A stretch of DNA of 64,000 nt from Streptomyces sp. NBRC 110035 (lineage in GTDB: Bacteria > Actinomycetota > Actinomycetes > Streptomycetales > Streptomycetaceae), in contig NZ_BBNN01000017.1 of the NCBI RefSeq assembly GCF_000829695.1, forward strand, positions 248,001 through 312,000, written 5' to 3'. Of this stretch, positions 21,779 to 32,205 are shown piece after piece. Every line of letters begins with the position of its first letter. Position 1 is the stretch's first letter. Made by a program: the position numbers and the translations under genes. A model generated the notes under the pieces. That model ran no database searches. It worked only from the letters and a program-made list of their open reading frames with translations, and was not told where the DNA came from.

Positions 21779-23388
21779 ATGCCAGAGCGCACCCACGAGC
21801 ACCTGCACGAACACCGCCACGAACCCGACCGGGAGCACGGCCCGGACGCCACCCGCGACCACACGTACGACTACGTCGTCATCGGCGGCGGCACCGCAGG
21901 GTCCGTCATCGCCTCCCGGCTGACGGAGAACCCGGACGTCACCGTCGCGGTCATCGAGGGCGGTCCCAGCGACGTGGGCCGCGACGACGTGCTGACCCTG
22001 CGCCGCTGGATGGGCCTGCTCGGCGGCGAGCTGGACTACGACTACCCCACCACCGAGCAGCCACGCGGCAACTCGCACATCCGGCACAGCCGGGCCCGCG
22101 TCCTCGGCGGCTGCTCCTCGCACAACACCCTCATCGCCTTCAAGCCGCTCCCGTCCGACTGGGACGAGTGGGAGAAGGCCGGCGCCCAGGGGTGGGGCGC
22201 GGTGCAGATGGAGGCGTACTACGCCCGGCTCAAGAACAACATCGTCCCGGTCGACGAGAAGGACCGGAACGCCATCGCCCGTGACTTCGTCGACGCCGCC
22301 CGGAGCACGCTCGGCGTGCCGCGCGTCGAGGGCTTCAACAAGAAGCCGTTCAACGACGGCGTCGGCTTCTTCGACCTCGCCTACCACCCGGAGAACAACC
22401 GGCGTTCCTCGGCGTCGGTCGCCTACCTGCACCCGGTGATGGACGAGCGCCCCAACCTGACGCTCCTGCTGGAGACCTGGGCGTACCGGCTGGAGCTGGA
22501 CGGCACCCGCGCCGAAGGCGTCCACGTCCGCACCAAGGACGGCGAGGAGATCCTCGTCCGGGCCCGCGGCGAGGTCCTGCTGTGCGCCGGAGCCGTCGAC
22601 TCGCCCCGGCTGCTGCTGCACTCCGGCATCGGTCCGAAGGCCGACCTGGAGGCGCTCGGCATACCCGTGGCGCACGACCTCCCCGGTGTCGGCGAGAACC
22701 TGCTCGACCACCCCGAGTCGGTGATCGTCTGGGAGACGGACGGGCCCATCCCGGACAACTCCGCGATGGACTCCGACGCCGGCCTGTTCGTGCGCCGCGA
22801 CCCCGGACACGCGGGCCCCGACCTGATGTTCCACTTCTACCAGATCCCGTTCACGGACAATCCGGAGCGCCTCGGCTACCGGCGGCCGGAGTTCGGCGTC
22901 TCGATGACCCCGAACATCCCCAAGCCGAAGAGCCGCGGCCGGCTCCACCTGACCAGCGCCGACCCGGAGGTCAAGCCCGCGCTGGACTTCCGCTACTTCA
23001 CCGACGCGGACGACTACGACGCCCGCACCCTCGTCGACGGCATCCGCATCGCCCGCGAGATCGCGCAGACCGAACCGCTGGCCCACTGGCTCAAGCGCGA
23101 GGTGGCCCCCGGCCCCGACGTCACCGGTGACGAGGAGCTGAGCGAGTACGCCCGTAAGGTCGCGCACACCGTCTACCACCCGGCGGGCACCTGCCGGATG
23201 GGCGCGGCCACCGACCCGTGGGCCGTCGTCGACCCCGAACTGCGGGTCCGCGGCCTGGAGGGCATCCGCATCGCCGACGCCTCCGTCTTCCCGACGATGA
23301 CCGCCGTGAACCCCATGATCGGCGTGCTGATGGTGGGCGAGAAGGCGGCCGAACTGCTGGCCGAGACCAGCGAAGGGAACCACGCCTG

Positions 23389-23389
<1 letters not shown>
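21779..23389 (+). CDS. betA: GMC oxidoreductase, choline dehydrogenase-like
   Basis: A 536-residue FAD-dependent glucose-methanol-choline oxidoreductase. The FAD-binding motif [19 protein letters not shown] lies near residues 29-47. The GMC signature [12 protein letters not shown] and the C-terminal catalytic [11 protein letters not shown] are present, then [15 protein letters not shown]. It likely oxidises choline to betaine aldehyde, supplying betB. The first 25 residues are strikingly His/Glu-rich ([15 protein letters not shown]), an N-terminal addition that may bind metal. ATG 21779 has a perfect ggaggag 10 bases upstream. Its stop overlaps the ABC ATPase start (TGATG), giving an operon. 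Confidence 0.88.
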
Positions 23390-24494
<1,105 letters not shown>

Positions 24495-24498
<4 letters not shown>

Positions 24499-24587
24499 CC
24501 TCCCCTCCCCGTATGACCCCGGTGGCCACCGGCACGGCCCCGGTGGCCACCGGGGCCGTCTCCCACGGCCGGGGGTGGACCGCGTGA
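24495..24587 (+). CDS. Possible 30-residue bridging ORF between ATPase and permease genes
   Basis: A short frame starts at ATG 24495, overlapping the ATPase stop (ATGA). It ends with TGA at 24585-24587, overlapping the GTG at 24584 that I take as the permease start (GTGA). The peptide ([20 protein letters not shown] then 10 more residues) has an internal PVATG repeat. It may serve only to carry ribosomes across the gap. Its coding status is unproven. Confidence 0.35.
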
Positions 24588-26602
24588 GCGCCGTCATCAC
24601 GCCCGCCCCGCCGACGAAGCAGGCCGGACAGCCGGAGGAACCCGCGTCCGCCGAGCGGCGCCCCCTGCTGCGGCACCCCGTGGTGCGCCGTCTGCTGCCG
24701 CTGGCCGTCGCCGCCGCCGTGCTCGTGCCGCTCGCCGCCCTGCTGTGGGGCAGCGGAACCTGGCCGTCCGAGCTGACCGTGGACGTCCGGACGCCCCTGG
24801 ACGACGCCTACACCTGGGTCGTGAACAACCGGGAGACCCACCCGGTCTTCCTCTACTTCCTGCTGCACCTGAGCAACTGGTCCGACGGCTCCGTGAGCTG
24901 GATGACGGACCTGCTGGAGTCCCTCGGCTGGTTCCCGGTGATCACGGCCGCCGTGCTGCTGTCCTGGCGGGCGGGCGGGCTGCGCGACCGGCGCGGACCG
25001 AAGCTGGCCGGCGTCACGTTCGCCGCCTTCGCGGTGTGCGGCGTGCTCGGTATGTGGGAAGCCACCATGGAGACCCTGGCCCTGATGGCGGTCGCGGTCA
25101 CCGTCTCGGCCGCGATCGGCGCGCTGCTGGGCCTGGGCGCCGGGCTGTCGGACCGCTTCGAGCGGATCCTGCGGCCGGTCCTGGACACCATGCAGATCAT
25201 GCCGGCGTTCGCGTACCTGCTGCCGCTGGTGCTGCTGTTCGACATCGGCGTGCCGTCCGCCCTGATCGCGACGGTCATCTACGCGGCCCCGCCGATGGCA
25301 CGGCTGACCGCGCTCGGTCTGAGGGGCGCGGACCCGTCCGTCATGGAGGCCGCGACGTCGCTGGGCACCAGCCCGTCGCAGCGGCTGCTGACGGCCCGGC
25401 TTCCGCTGGCCCGCAAGGAGATCCTGCTCGGCCTGAACCAGACGATCATGATGGCGCTGTCGATGGTCACCATCGCCTCCGTGATCGGCGCCGGCGGCCT
25501 CGGCGAGGAGGTGTTCCGCGCACTGTCCACCGTCGACGTCGGCGGGGCGCTCGCCGCGGGCATCCCGATCGTGCTGCTGGCCATCTGGCTGGACCGCACC
25601 ACCGCCGTCGCCGGAGAGCGGCTGAGCGAGGGCGCGGCCCCGGCCGGCTCCTCCTGGCTGCACGGCCGGCGCGCCTGGGCCGTGGCCGCCGGCTCCGGTG
25701 CGGCGCTGGGTACGGTCGGGTGGCTGCTGCTGATCGCCGAGTGGCCCGCGACCTGGACCGTCAACATGGCCCCGCCCGTCAACGACGCCGTCGGCTGGTT
25801 CACCGGCCACCTGGCCGAGGGCGTGCCCGTGCTGGGCGGCACCCGGACCTGGGCGGACGGCTTCACCATCTGGGTGCTCGACCCGCTCCGGGACGGCCTG
25901 ACCGCCATGCCGTGGTGGCTGATGGTGCTGCTGGCCGCAGCCCTGGCCCTGCTCGCGGGCGGCTGGGGCGCGATGTGCACGGCGGGCCTGGCGATGGCCG
26001 GGGTCGGCGTCATCGGTGTGTGGGCCACTTCCCTGGACACCCTGTCGCAGGCGATCGCGGGCGTCGCCGTCACGCTCGTGCTCGGCTTCCTGATCGGCGT
26101 GGTGGCGGCCCGGGTGCCGCTGCTGAACCGCCTGCTGCGGCCGGTGCTGGACACCATGCAGACCCTGCCGCAGTTCATCTACCTGATCCCGGTGGTGGCC
26201 CTGTTCAACGTGGGCCGCTCCGCCGCCGTCGCCGCGGCCGTGCTGTACGCGCTGCCCGCCGTCGTACGGATCACGGTGCAGGGCCTGAGCCAGGTCGACG
26301 CCGCGACGCTGGAGGCGGCCCGCTCCATGGGCGCGAGCTCCTTCCAGCAGATCCGCCAGGTGCAGGTGCCGCTGGCCCGGCCCGCGCTGATGCTCGCCCT
26401 CAACCAGGGCGTGGTGCTGGTGCTGGCCATGGTGATCGTCGGCGGCTTCGTCGGCTCCGGCGCCCTCGGCTACGACGTCGTCTACGGCCTGCAGAAGAGC
26501 GAGCTCGGCGTCGGCCTCGGCGCCGGTGTGGCGATCGTGCTGCTGGGACTGGTCCTGGACCGCACCACACAGCGCCCGGGCCGGCAGGCCGGTACCCGCT
26601 AG
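24584..26602 (+). CDS. Glycine betaine ABC transporter, double permease
   Basis: A 672-residue protein made of two complete OpuAB/ProW-type permease modules in tandem. The first has the EAA-loop region LRGADPSVMEAATSLGTSPS (near residue 265). The second has LSQVDAATLEAARSMGASSF (near residue 575). Each is preceded by a matching DTMQxxPxFxYLxPxVxLF segment. Most family members have one module per chain and dimerise; here one chain supplies both halves. GTG 24584 is chosen because gggggtgg precedes it and it couples to the upstream frame; GTG 24575 is an alternative. Confidence 0.9.
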   Translation: MSAVITPAPPTKQAGQPEEPASAERRPLLRHPVVRRLLPLAVAAAVLVPLAALLWGSGTWPSELTVDVRTPLDDAYTWVVNNRETHPVFLYFLLHLSNWSDGSVSWMTDLLESLGWFPVITAAVLLSWRAGGLRDRRGPKLAGVTFAAFAVCGVLGMWEATMETLALMAVAVTVSAAIGALLGLGAGLSDRFERILRPVLDTMQIMPAFAYLLPLVLLFDIGVPSALIATVIYAAPPMARLTALGLRGADPSVMEAATSLGTSPSQRLLTARLPLARKEILLGLNQTIMMALSMVTIASVIGAGGLGEEVFRALSTVDVGGALAAGIPIVLLAIWLDRTTAVAGERLSEGAAPAGSSWLHGRRAWAVAAGSGAALGTVGWLLLIAEWPATWTVNMAPPVNDAVGWFTGHLAEGVPVLGGTRTWADGFTIWVLDPLRDGLTAMPWWLMVLLAAALALLAGGWGAMCTAGLAMAGVGVIGVWATSLDTLSQAIAGVAVTLVLGFLIGVVAARVPLLNRLLRPVLDTMQTLPQFIYLIPVVALFNVGRSAAVAAAVLYALPAVVRITVQGLSQVDAATLEAARSMGASSFQQIRQVQVPLARPALMLALNQGVVLVLAMVIVGGFVGSGALGYDVVYGLQKSELGVGLGAGVAIVLLGLVLDRTTQRPGRQAGTR

Positions 26603-26706
26603 CCCGCCGTTCCCGGGCCCCGGCCCCCCCCCGCCCGTACCCGGCTCCCAAGCCCCCTCCGCAGGGAAACAACCCCCTGCCTGTTCCCACCGAGAGAGAC
26701 ACTCAC

Positions 26707-27678
26707 ATGAAGAGCAGAAAGAACCTCCTGCGCGCCGCGACCGCCACGGCCGCCGTCCTCGCCGTCACCGGCCTGAGCGCGTGCGGTGCCGCCAAGACCG
26801 ACTCCTCCTCCTCCTCGTCGGGCGGCTCCGACACGGTCACCATCGCCGTCCCGTCGTGGGTCGGCGCCGAGGCCAACGGGGCCGTCGCCAAGTACCTCCT
26901 GGAGAACGAGCTCGACACCGAGGTCGAGGTCGAGCTGACCCAGCTCGACGAGTCGGTCGCCATCGACGGGCTCAACAGCGGCAAGGTCGACGCCGTGCTC
27001 GAGGACTGGGGCGGCGCGCCGGACAAGATCAAGCGGTACGTCGAGGGCAAGAAGTCCGTCGTCGAGGGCGGCGACCTCGGTGTCACCGGCCACATCGGCT
27101 GGTTCGTGCCGAAGTACCTCGTGGACGAGCACCCGGACATCACGGACTGGGAGAACCTCAACAAGTACAGCGATCTCTTCCGTACCGCGGAGAGCGGGAA
27201 CAAGGGCCAGCTGCTCGAGGGGTCGCCGTCGTACACCACCAACGACGACGCGATCATCGAGAACCTCGACCTGGACTTCAAGACGGTGTACGCCGGCTCC
27301 GAGGCCGCGCAGATCACGCAGATCAAGGAGGACTACAAGGCCAAGAAGCCGTTCATCACCTACTGGTGGACGCCGCAGTGGCTGAACGCGCAGGTCGACC
27401 TGGTCGAGGTGAAGCTGCCCGAGTACAAGGAGGGCTGCGACGCCGACCCGAAGAAGGTCGCCTGCGGTTACGCCCAGACGCCTCTGCAGAAGTACTTCAA
27501 CGCCGACTTCGCCAAGGACGGCGGGGAGGCGGCCCGGTTCCTGAAGAACTTCAACTGGACCGCCGAGCAGCAGAACGAGGTCGCCGCGATGATCGCGGAC
27601 AAGAAGATGAGCTCCGCGAAGGCGGCCGAGACCTGGGCCAAGGCCAACGAGGACGTCTGGAAGGCGTGGCTGGCCTGA
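26707..27678 (+). CDS. Glycine betaine-binding lipoprotein
   Basis: A 323-residue substrate-binding protein of the OpuAC/ProX type. It has a lipoprotein signal peptide with lipobox LSAC (Cys27), a Ser-rich linker, and the ligand domain starting TVTIAVPSWVGAEANG. Aromatic residues able to form the quaternary-ammonium cage are visible in PSWVGAE, LEDWGGA, HIGWFVP and TYWWTPQW. It delivers betaine or choline to the double permease and ends the operon. ATG 26707 has gagagag upstream. Confidence 0.93.
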   Translation: MKSRKNLLRAATATAAVLAVTGLSACGAAKTDSSSSSSGGSDTVTIAVPSWVGAEANGAVAKYLLENELDTEVEVELTQLDESVAIDGLNSGKVDAVLEDWGGAPDKIKRYVEGKKSVVEGGDLGVTGHIGWFVPKYLVDEHPDITDWENLNKYSDLFRTAESGNKGQLLEGSPSYTTNDDAIIENLDLDFKTVYAGSEAAQITQIKEDYKAKKPFITYWWTPQWLNAQVDLVEVKLPEYKEGCDADPKKVACGYAQTPLQKYFNADFAKDGGEAARFLKNFNWTAEQQNEVAAMIADKKMSSAKAAETWAKANEDVWKAWLA

Positions 27679-27710
27679 CCGAAGTCCCACCGCCGCACGG
27701 GGGTGACCGT

Positions 27711-27777
27711 GCCCCTGGTGCTGTGGCCGGGAGGGCTCGCCGGCTCCGGCACCCCTCCCGGTCACAGCGCCAGAGGC
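27711..27777 (+). terminator. Terminator of the betaine operon
   Basis: Two 25-nt arms (27711-27735 and 27753-27777) pair with three mismatched positions readable as G-U in RNA, around a 17-nt loop. It starts 33 bases after the binding protein stop. Confidence 0.7.
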
Positions 27778-27833
27778 CCCCCCCGGGGGTGAGTCCGGCC
27801 GCGATGCCGGCCGGTGCCCGTGCGGCCCGGCGC

Positions 27834-27992
27834 CGCCCCGTCCTCGTGCCCGAGGGACGCCGCCACCCCCGTACCGGGCGTCGCGAGCGCCGGGACCCCT
27901 GCCTCGGCGAGGACCCGGGCGCCGGCCGCGTCCCAAGGGCCGGGCAGGACGGGCGGGTCGCCCGGAGCCCGCTCGTGGTGGAGGGCACGGAA
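27834..27992 (-). pseudogene. Fragment of a PEP mutase/isocitrate lyase family gene
   Basis: A 53-codon minus-strand stretch reads FRALHHERAPGDPPVLPGPW, then DAAGARVLAEAGVPALAT and GVAASLGHEDG. These match the conserved N-terminus of PEP phosphonomutase/isocitrate lyase-like proteins. The remaining roughly 200 residues (metal-binding and catalytic parts) are missing on the left, and no start codon or ribosome site fits on the right. The rest of the 27778-28259 gap holds nothing recognisable. It is a remnant, not a functional gene. Confidence 0.7.
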
Positions 27993-28259
27993 ACGGCCGG
28001 CCCCGCTCACCACTCGGTCCCCCGGAGGGAACCGCCGGCTGGCCACCGGCCGGTCCCCGCCGCAGACGACGGCGACCGGTGCAGACGGCGGCGACCGGCG
28101 CCGGGCGACGGGCCGGCCCGTCGGCGTCGAAGTGCCGGGCGGCCCCCTTCCGGGGGCCCGGTGGATCGGACCGCCTCCCACCCACCCCCTGCCCGGCGGC
28201 GCCGTCCCGGCCCCGCAGCGCGGACCCGACGTCGCCGGCCGGCAGCGTGGTGCACGCCG

Positions 28260-28841
28260 TTACCTGTAGTGCCCCGGCGTGTAGTGACCCGGCGTCCTCC
28301 GGCACGTCACACCGAAACGGTTCCAGGCGTTGATCACCGTGATCACGGCGATCAGCCGCGCCAGCTCCGGCTCGTCGAAGAACCGGGCGGCCTTCCCGTA
28401 CACCTCGTCGGGCACGAAGCCGTCCGTCAGCACGGTGACCGCCTCGGTCAGCTCGAGCGCCGCCAGCTCCTTCCCGGTGTAGAAGTGGCGCGACTCCTCC
28501 CAGGCGGCGAGCTGCACGATCCGCTCCACGCTCTCGCCCGCCGCGAGCGCGTCCTTGGAGTGCATGTCCAGGCAGAAGGCGCAGTGGTTGAGCTGGGAAG
28601 CCCGGATCTTCACCAGCTCGAGCAGCCTCGGGTCGATCCCCTCACGGGACGCCGCGTCGAGCCGCACCATCGCCTTGTAGACGTCGGGGGCGAGCGCGGC
28701 CCAGTCCAGTCGGGGTGTCTCCTCGGGCGCGTACTCCGTGGCCGTACCTCCGCCGACGGTGGCTGCCGTCGCGGTGCCGTCGTTCGTGCCGTCGTTCGTG
28801 CCGTCGTTCGTGGTGGTGGTCGTGGTGGTGATCGTGGTCAT
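28260..28841 (-). CDS. AhpD-like carboxymuconolactone decarboxylase family protein
   Basis: A 193-residue protein. After a Thr-rich leader with three tandem NDGT units (encoded by a 12-base DNA repeat near 28780-28815) comes the CMD/AhpD fold. It shows the redox pair in LNHCAFCLDMHSKDAL, about residues 94-108, and EESRHFYTGKELAALELTEA. Such proteins act as peroxidase partners or peroxide-reducing enzymes. ATG 28841 is chosen: TACGCT lies 7 bases before it, which fits a leaderless transcript. It is divergent from a MocR regulator, which may control it. Paired with MocR this is a common actinomycete layout. Confidence 0.88.
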   Translation of the reverse strand: MTTITTTTTTTNDGTNDGTNDGTATAATVGGGTATEYAPEETPRLDWAALAPDVYKAMVRLDAASREGIDPRLLELVKIRASQLNHCAFCLDMHSKDALAAGESVERIVQLAAWEESRHFYTGKELAALELTEAVTVLTDGFVPDEVYGKAARFFDEPELARLIAVITVINAWNRFGVTCRRTPGHYTPGHYR

Positions 28842-28848
28842 GGCTACG

Positions 28849-28880
28849 AGCGTAGGAGCGAGGCAGCCCAGGAGTATGGT
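28849..28880. promoter_or_regulatory. Divergent leaderless promoters
   Basis: On the minus strand TACGCT (28854-28849) lies 7 bases before ATG 28841. On the plus strand TATGGT (28875-28880) lies 8 bases before ATG 28889. Both fit TANNNT -10 boxes spaced for transcripts that begin at the start codon, and neither gene has a ribosome site. The 47-bp gap means the two promoters overlap, so one bound regulator could affect both. Confidence 0.5.
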
Positions 28881-28888
28881 CCATTCGC

Positions 28889-30259
28889 ATGGCGAAACCA
28901 TGGGCCACTTTCGGTATCGACCTCCACCTGGAACCGGCCGGACCCGGTCTGCGCCGCGGTCTGACCGACGCCCTGCGCGAAGCGGTCCGCAGCGGCCGGC
29001 TCGCCCCCGGCACCCGGCTGCCCTCCTCCCGCGCCCTCGCCGCCGACCTGGGCATCGCCCGCAACACGGTCGCCGAGGCCTACGCCGAGCTGGTCGCCGA
29101 GGGCCGGCTGACCGCACGGCAGGGCTCCGGGACCCGGGTCGCCGACCGCGCGGTGCCCCGGCCGCCCGCCCGGCGGCCCACCCCGCGGCGCCCGTCCGGG
29201 CGGCCGCGGTACGACCTCACCCCCGGCGTTCCCGACCTCGCCTCCTTCCCGCGTGCCGAGTGGCTCAGGGCCTCCCGCCGGGCCCTGGCGGCCGCCCCCC
29301 ACGACGCCCTCGGCTACGGCGACGCGCGGGGCCGCCCCGAACTGCGCACCGCCCTCGCGGACCGCCTGGCCCGCGTACGGGGCGTACGCGCCGACCCCGG
29401 ACGCATCGTCATCTGCTCCGGGTTCGCCCACGGCCTCCACCTGCTCTGCGACATCCTGCGCGCCCGCGGCGCCCGCACCCTCGCCGTGGAGTCCTACGGC
29501 CTCGCCGAACACCGCGACCTGATCGAACGCACCGGCCTGCGCACCACTCCGGTCCCCTCCGACGACGCCGACCCCGGCGACGCCGCCGCGGTGCTGCTCA
29601 ACCCCGCCCACCAGTTCCCCCTGGGCGGTGTCCTGCGCCCGGAGCGCCGGGCGGCCGTCATCGACTGGGCCCGCCGCACCGGCGGCCTGATCCTGGAGGA
29701 CGACTACGACAGCGAGTTCCGGTACGACCGCCAGCCCGTCGGGGCGATCCAGGATCTGGACCCCGACCACGTGGTCCACCTCGGCACGGTCAGCAAGTCC
29801 CTCGCCCCCGGTCTCCGTCTGGGCTGGATGGTGCTGCCCCCGTCCCTGCTGCCGGAGGTCGTCGAGCACGGTGCCGTCCGTTCCGTCGGCGTCCTCGAAC
29901 AGCTCACCTTCGCCGAGTTCCTCACCTCCGGCGCCCACGACCGGCACGTGCGCGCCGCACGGCTGCGCTACCGGCGTCGCCGCGACGCCCTGGTCGACGT
30001 CCTCGCCGAGCGGGCACTCGACGTCCGGGTCACGGGCATCGCGGCCGGACTGCACGCGGTGCTCCGACTGCCCCCGGGCACCGAGCAGTCGGTCGTCCGG
30101 GCGGCCGCCTGGCAGGGCCTCGCGGTCAAGGGCCTGGCGTACTTCCGCCACCCCGCCGCCGAAGTCGCCCCCCTGGACGCCCTGGTCGTCGGTTACGGCA
30201 CACCGCCGGACCACGCCTGGACGGCGACCCTGGACGCCCTGTGCCGGGCTCTTCCCTGA
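28889..30259 (+). CDS. MocR-family PLP-dependent transcription regulator
   Basis: A 456-residue GntR-type regulator fused to a class I aminotransferase fold. Residues 10-80 are the winged HTH (TRLPSSRALAADLGIARNTV and GRLTARQGSGTRV). After a basic Pro/Arg-rich linker comes the PLP-fold domain with YGDARGRPELRTALADRL, LNPAHQFPLGGVL, the EDDYDSEFRYDR segment, and the PLP lysine in VSKSLAPGLRLGWM. Such proteins sense PLP-linked ligands and often act on the adjacent divergent gene, here the AhpD-like gene. ATG 28889 appears leaderless. Confidence 0.92.
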   Translation: MAKPWATFGIDLHLEPAGPGLRRGLTDALREAVRSGRLAPGTRLPSSRALAADLGIARNTVAEAYAELVAEGRLTARQGSGTRVADRAVPRPPARRPTPRRPSGRPRYDLTPGVPDLASFPRAEWLRASRRALAAAPHDALGYGDARGRPELRTALADRLARVRGVRADPGRIVICSGFAHGLHLLCDILRARGARTLAVESYGLAEHRDLIERTGLRTTPVPSDDADPGDAAAVLLNPAHQFPLGGVLRPERRAAVIDWARRTGGLILEDDYDSEFRYDRQPVGAIQDLDPDHVVHLGTVSKSLAPGLRLGWMVLPPSLLPEVVEHGAVRSVGVLEQLTFAEFLTSGAHDRHVRAARLRYRRRRDALVDVLAERALDVRVTGIAAGLHAVLRLPPGTEQSVVRAAAWQGLAVKGLAYFRHPAAEVAPLDALVVGYGTPPDHAWTATLDALCRALP

Positions 30260-30448
30260 GGGGTGGGCCCGGCGGCCTTCGCGACGGGCGGCCGTGCCGA
30301 GCGCACACACCCTCCCAAAGGCCCCGGAACCGGGCCCGGCCGGGCCCCCTGCCCGCGCCTGCCGGTCGGCGCCTAGGCTGTCCGCCGCGAGCCGGGGAGC
30401 ATGACGGACCGGCAGCGGCCACGCGGCACACACGGGGGAGCGGAGAAG

Positions 30449-30850
30449 ATGACGCGGAGCACAGCCCAGAGCACAGCCCAGAAGACGGTGCAGGGCACGG
30501 CCCGGAAGGCTCGGGCACGGCGGCTGCGGTCCGGCACGGTGATGCTCGGCAGTATGGGGGTCCTCGCGGCGGCCCTGTCCGCGTGCAGTTCCGATCCGGA
30601 CCGCCGCTGCGTGGACCGGGACAGCTACGACTACGTCAACGGTTACAAGGTCGTCGCCGACAAGAACTGCACAACGGCCTCCGGCTCCGCCGGCAGGGCC
30701 GGCAGGTCCGGCTCGGCGCAGCGCGTCGACGCCGACTGGTACTACGACGCCGATGTCAGCGGCAGCTGGGCCGAGGACGGCACCTTCAGCCGGAGCGAGG
30801 CCGTCGACCGGGGCGGCTTCGGCTCGTCCTCCGGCAAGAGGGGCGGCTGA
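30449..30850 (+). CDS. Small lipoprotein, unknown function
   Basis: A 133-residue protein with a basic N-terminus containing a small AQSTAQ repeat, then a signal helix and lipobox (LAAALSAC, Cys about residue 46). The mature part has CVDRDSYDYVNGYKVVADKN followed by a Cys and a Gly/Ser-rich tail; the two cysteines could pair. ATG 30449 has a gggggagcggag site. The next gene starts 35 bases downstream, so the two form an operon. That pairing of a small lipoprotein with a glutathionylspermidine synthase-like protein suggests a joint envelope role, which is inference. Confidence 0.75.
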   Translation: MTRSTAQSTAQKTVQGTARKARARRLRSGTVMLGSMGVLAAALSACSSDPDRRCVDRDSYDYVNGYKVVADKNCTTASGSAGRAGRSGSAQRVDADWYYDADVSGSWAEDGTFSRSEAVDRGGFGSSSGKRGG

Positions 30851-30885
30851 GGACCCGGACGGGCGAAGGAACGAAGGGCTCACCC

Positions 30886-32109
30886 GTGGAACGCCGCACC
30901 ATCGAACCCCGCCCCGGCTGGCAGCGGACCGTCGAGGAGCAGGGCCTGATCTACCCCCTCACCCTGCCCAAGCCGCTCGAGGCCGACCGGGCGGCGGGCA
31001 TCCCCGTCCCCGAGGGCGCCTGGGTCCCGTACTGGGACGAGAGCGCGTACTACGTCTTCGCCATGGACGAGGTCGAGGCGCTGGAGGAGGCCGTCGAGGA
31101 ACTGCACCGCATGTGTCTCGCGGCCGCCGACCACATCGTCGGCGCCGACCGCTTCGCCGACCTCGGCATCACCGATCCGAGGGTCGCCCGCGCGGTTGCC
31201 GAGGCCTGGCACCGGCGGGCCGAACTCCCCTCAATCTACGGCCGTTTCGACCTCCGCTACGACGGCACCGGCCCCGCGAAGCTGCTGGAGTACAACGCCG
31301 ACACCCCCACCTCCCTGGTGGAGGCCGCCTCGCCCCAGTGGTTCTGGATGGAGGAACGGTTTCCCGGCGCCGACCAGTGGAACTCCCTGCACGAACGCCT
31401 CGTCGACGCCTGGCGGGGGCAGGCCGCGCTCCTCCCGCCGGGCAGCCCGCTGTACTTCGCCCACTCCTGGGACGACGTGCTCGGCGAGGACCTCATGACC
31501 GTCGCCTACCTCAAGGAGACGGCCGAGCAGGCGGGCCTCGAGACCGAATGGCTGACCGTGGAGGAGATCGGCTGGGACCGGCTCTCCGGCCGCTTCGTCG
31601 ACAACAACCTCCGGTTCATCCGCAGCATCTTCAAGCTGTACCCCTGGGAATGGCTCACCACCGACCGCTTCGCCGGCCACGTCCTCGACACCCTCGACAA
31701 CGGCGGCGGCACCGGCAGCACCCTGTGGATCGAGCCCGCCTGGAAGATGCTGCTGAGCAACAAGGCCCTGCTGGCGATCCTCTGGGAGCTCTACCCGGAC
31801 CACCCCAACCTCCTCCCGGCCCATCTCGACGGCCCCCGAGACCTGGCGTCGTCCACCGGCTACGTGGCCAAGCCGCTGCTCGGCCGCGAGGGCGCCGGGG
31901 TGACGATCCACCCGCCGGGCAGCGCCCCCGTGGTCCGTGACGAACCCTGCTGCTACCAGCAGCTCGCCCCGCTGCCGGACTTCGACGGCAACCATGTCGT
32001 CCTCGGCGCCTGGACCGTCGGGGGCGAGTCCGCCGGTCTCGGCATCCGCGAGTCGTCGGGCCTGGTCACCGACGAGTACGCCCGTTTCCTCCCGCACGTG
32101 ATCCTGTGA
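30886..32109 (+). CDS. Glutathionylspermidine synthase-like ATP-grasp protein
   Basis: A 407-residue protein of the glutathionylspermidine synthase preATP-grasp family. Recognisable segments are GLIYPLTLP, WVPYWDESAYYVF, IYGRFDLRYDG and LLEYNADTPTSLVEAA. Also visible are EPAWKMLLSNKALLAILWEL, the KPLLGREGAGV ATP-binding loop, and the end LGIRESSGLVTDEYARFLPH. It should join an amine to a carboxylate with ATP. Actinomycetes do not make glutathionylspermidine, so its true substrates are unknown. GTG 30886 is chosen over further upstream starts because gaaggg precedes it and the family begins MERRTIEPRPGW. Confidence 0.88.
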   Translation: MERRTIEPRPGWQRTVEEQGLIYPLTLPKPLEADRAAGIPVPEGAWVPYWDESAYYVFAMDEVEALEEAVEELHRMCLAAADHIVGADRFADLGITDPRVARAVAEAWHRRAELPSIYGRFDLRYDGTGPAKLLEYNADTPTSLVEAASPQWFWMEERFPGADQWNSLHERLVDAWRGQAALLPPGSPLYFAHSWDDVLGEDLMTVAYLKETAEQAGLETEWLTVEEIGWDRLSGRFVDNNLRFIRSIFKLYPWEWLTTDRFAGHVLDTLDNGGGTGSTLWIEPAWKMLLSNKALLAILWELYPDHPNLLPAHLDGPRDLASSTGYVAKPLLGREGAGVTIHPPGSAPVVRDEPCCYQQLAPLPDFDGNHVVLGAWTVGGESAGLGIRESSGLVTDEYARFLPHVIL

Positions 32110-32151
32110 GCGTCCCCTGACCCGACGCCTTCGGGGGCCGCGGGCCCTTCA

Positions 32152-32205
32152 GAGGGGCGCGGGGAACCGCGCGGCCGGCCACACCGAACCCGCGGCCCGC
32201 AGCTG
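32152..32205. repeat. Likely copy of a dispersed Streptomyces intergenic repeat
   Basis: The stretch beginning gaggggcgcggggaaccgcg and continuing through ggccacaccgaacccgcggc resembles, from memory, a short repeat found in many Streptomyces intergenic regions. It lies in the 332-base gap before glyA. The gap also holds a run of ggcccgcgg repeats and, near 32294-32299, taggct as a possible -10. Confidence 0.5.

Noticed and set aside
19949..23383. An 1144-codon open frame on the minus strand across betB and betA
   Set aside because: Same cause; no domain, and two well-formed enzymes lie on the plus strand.
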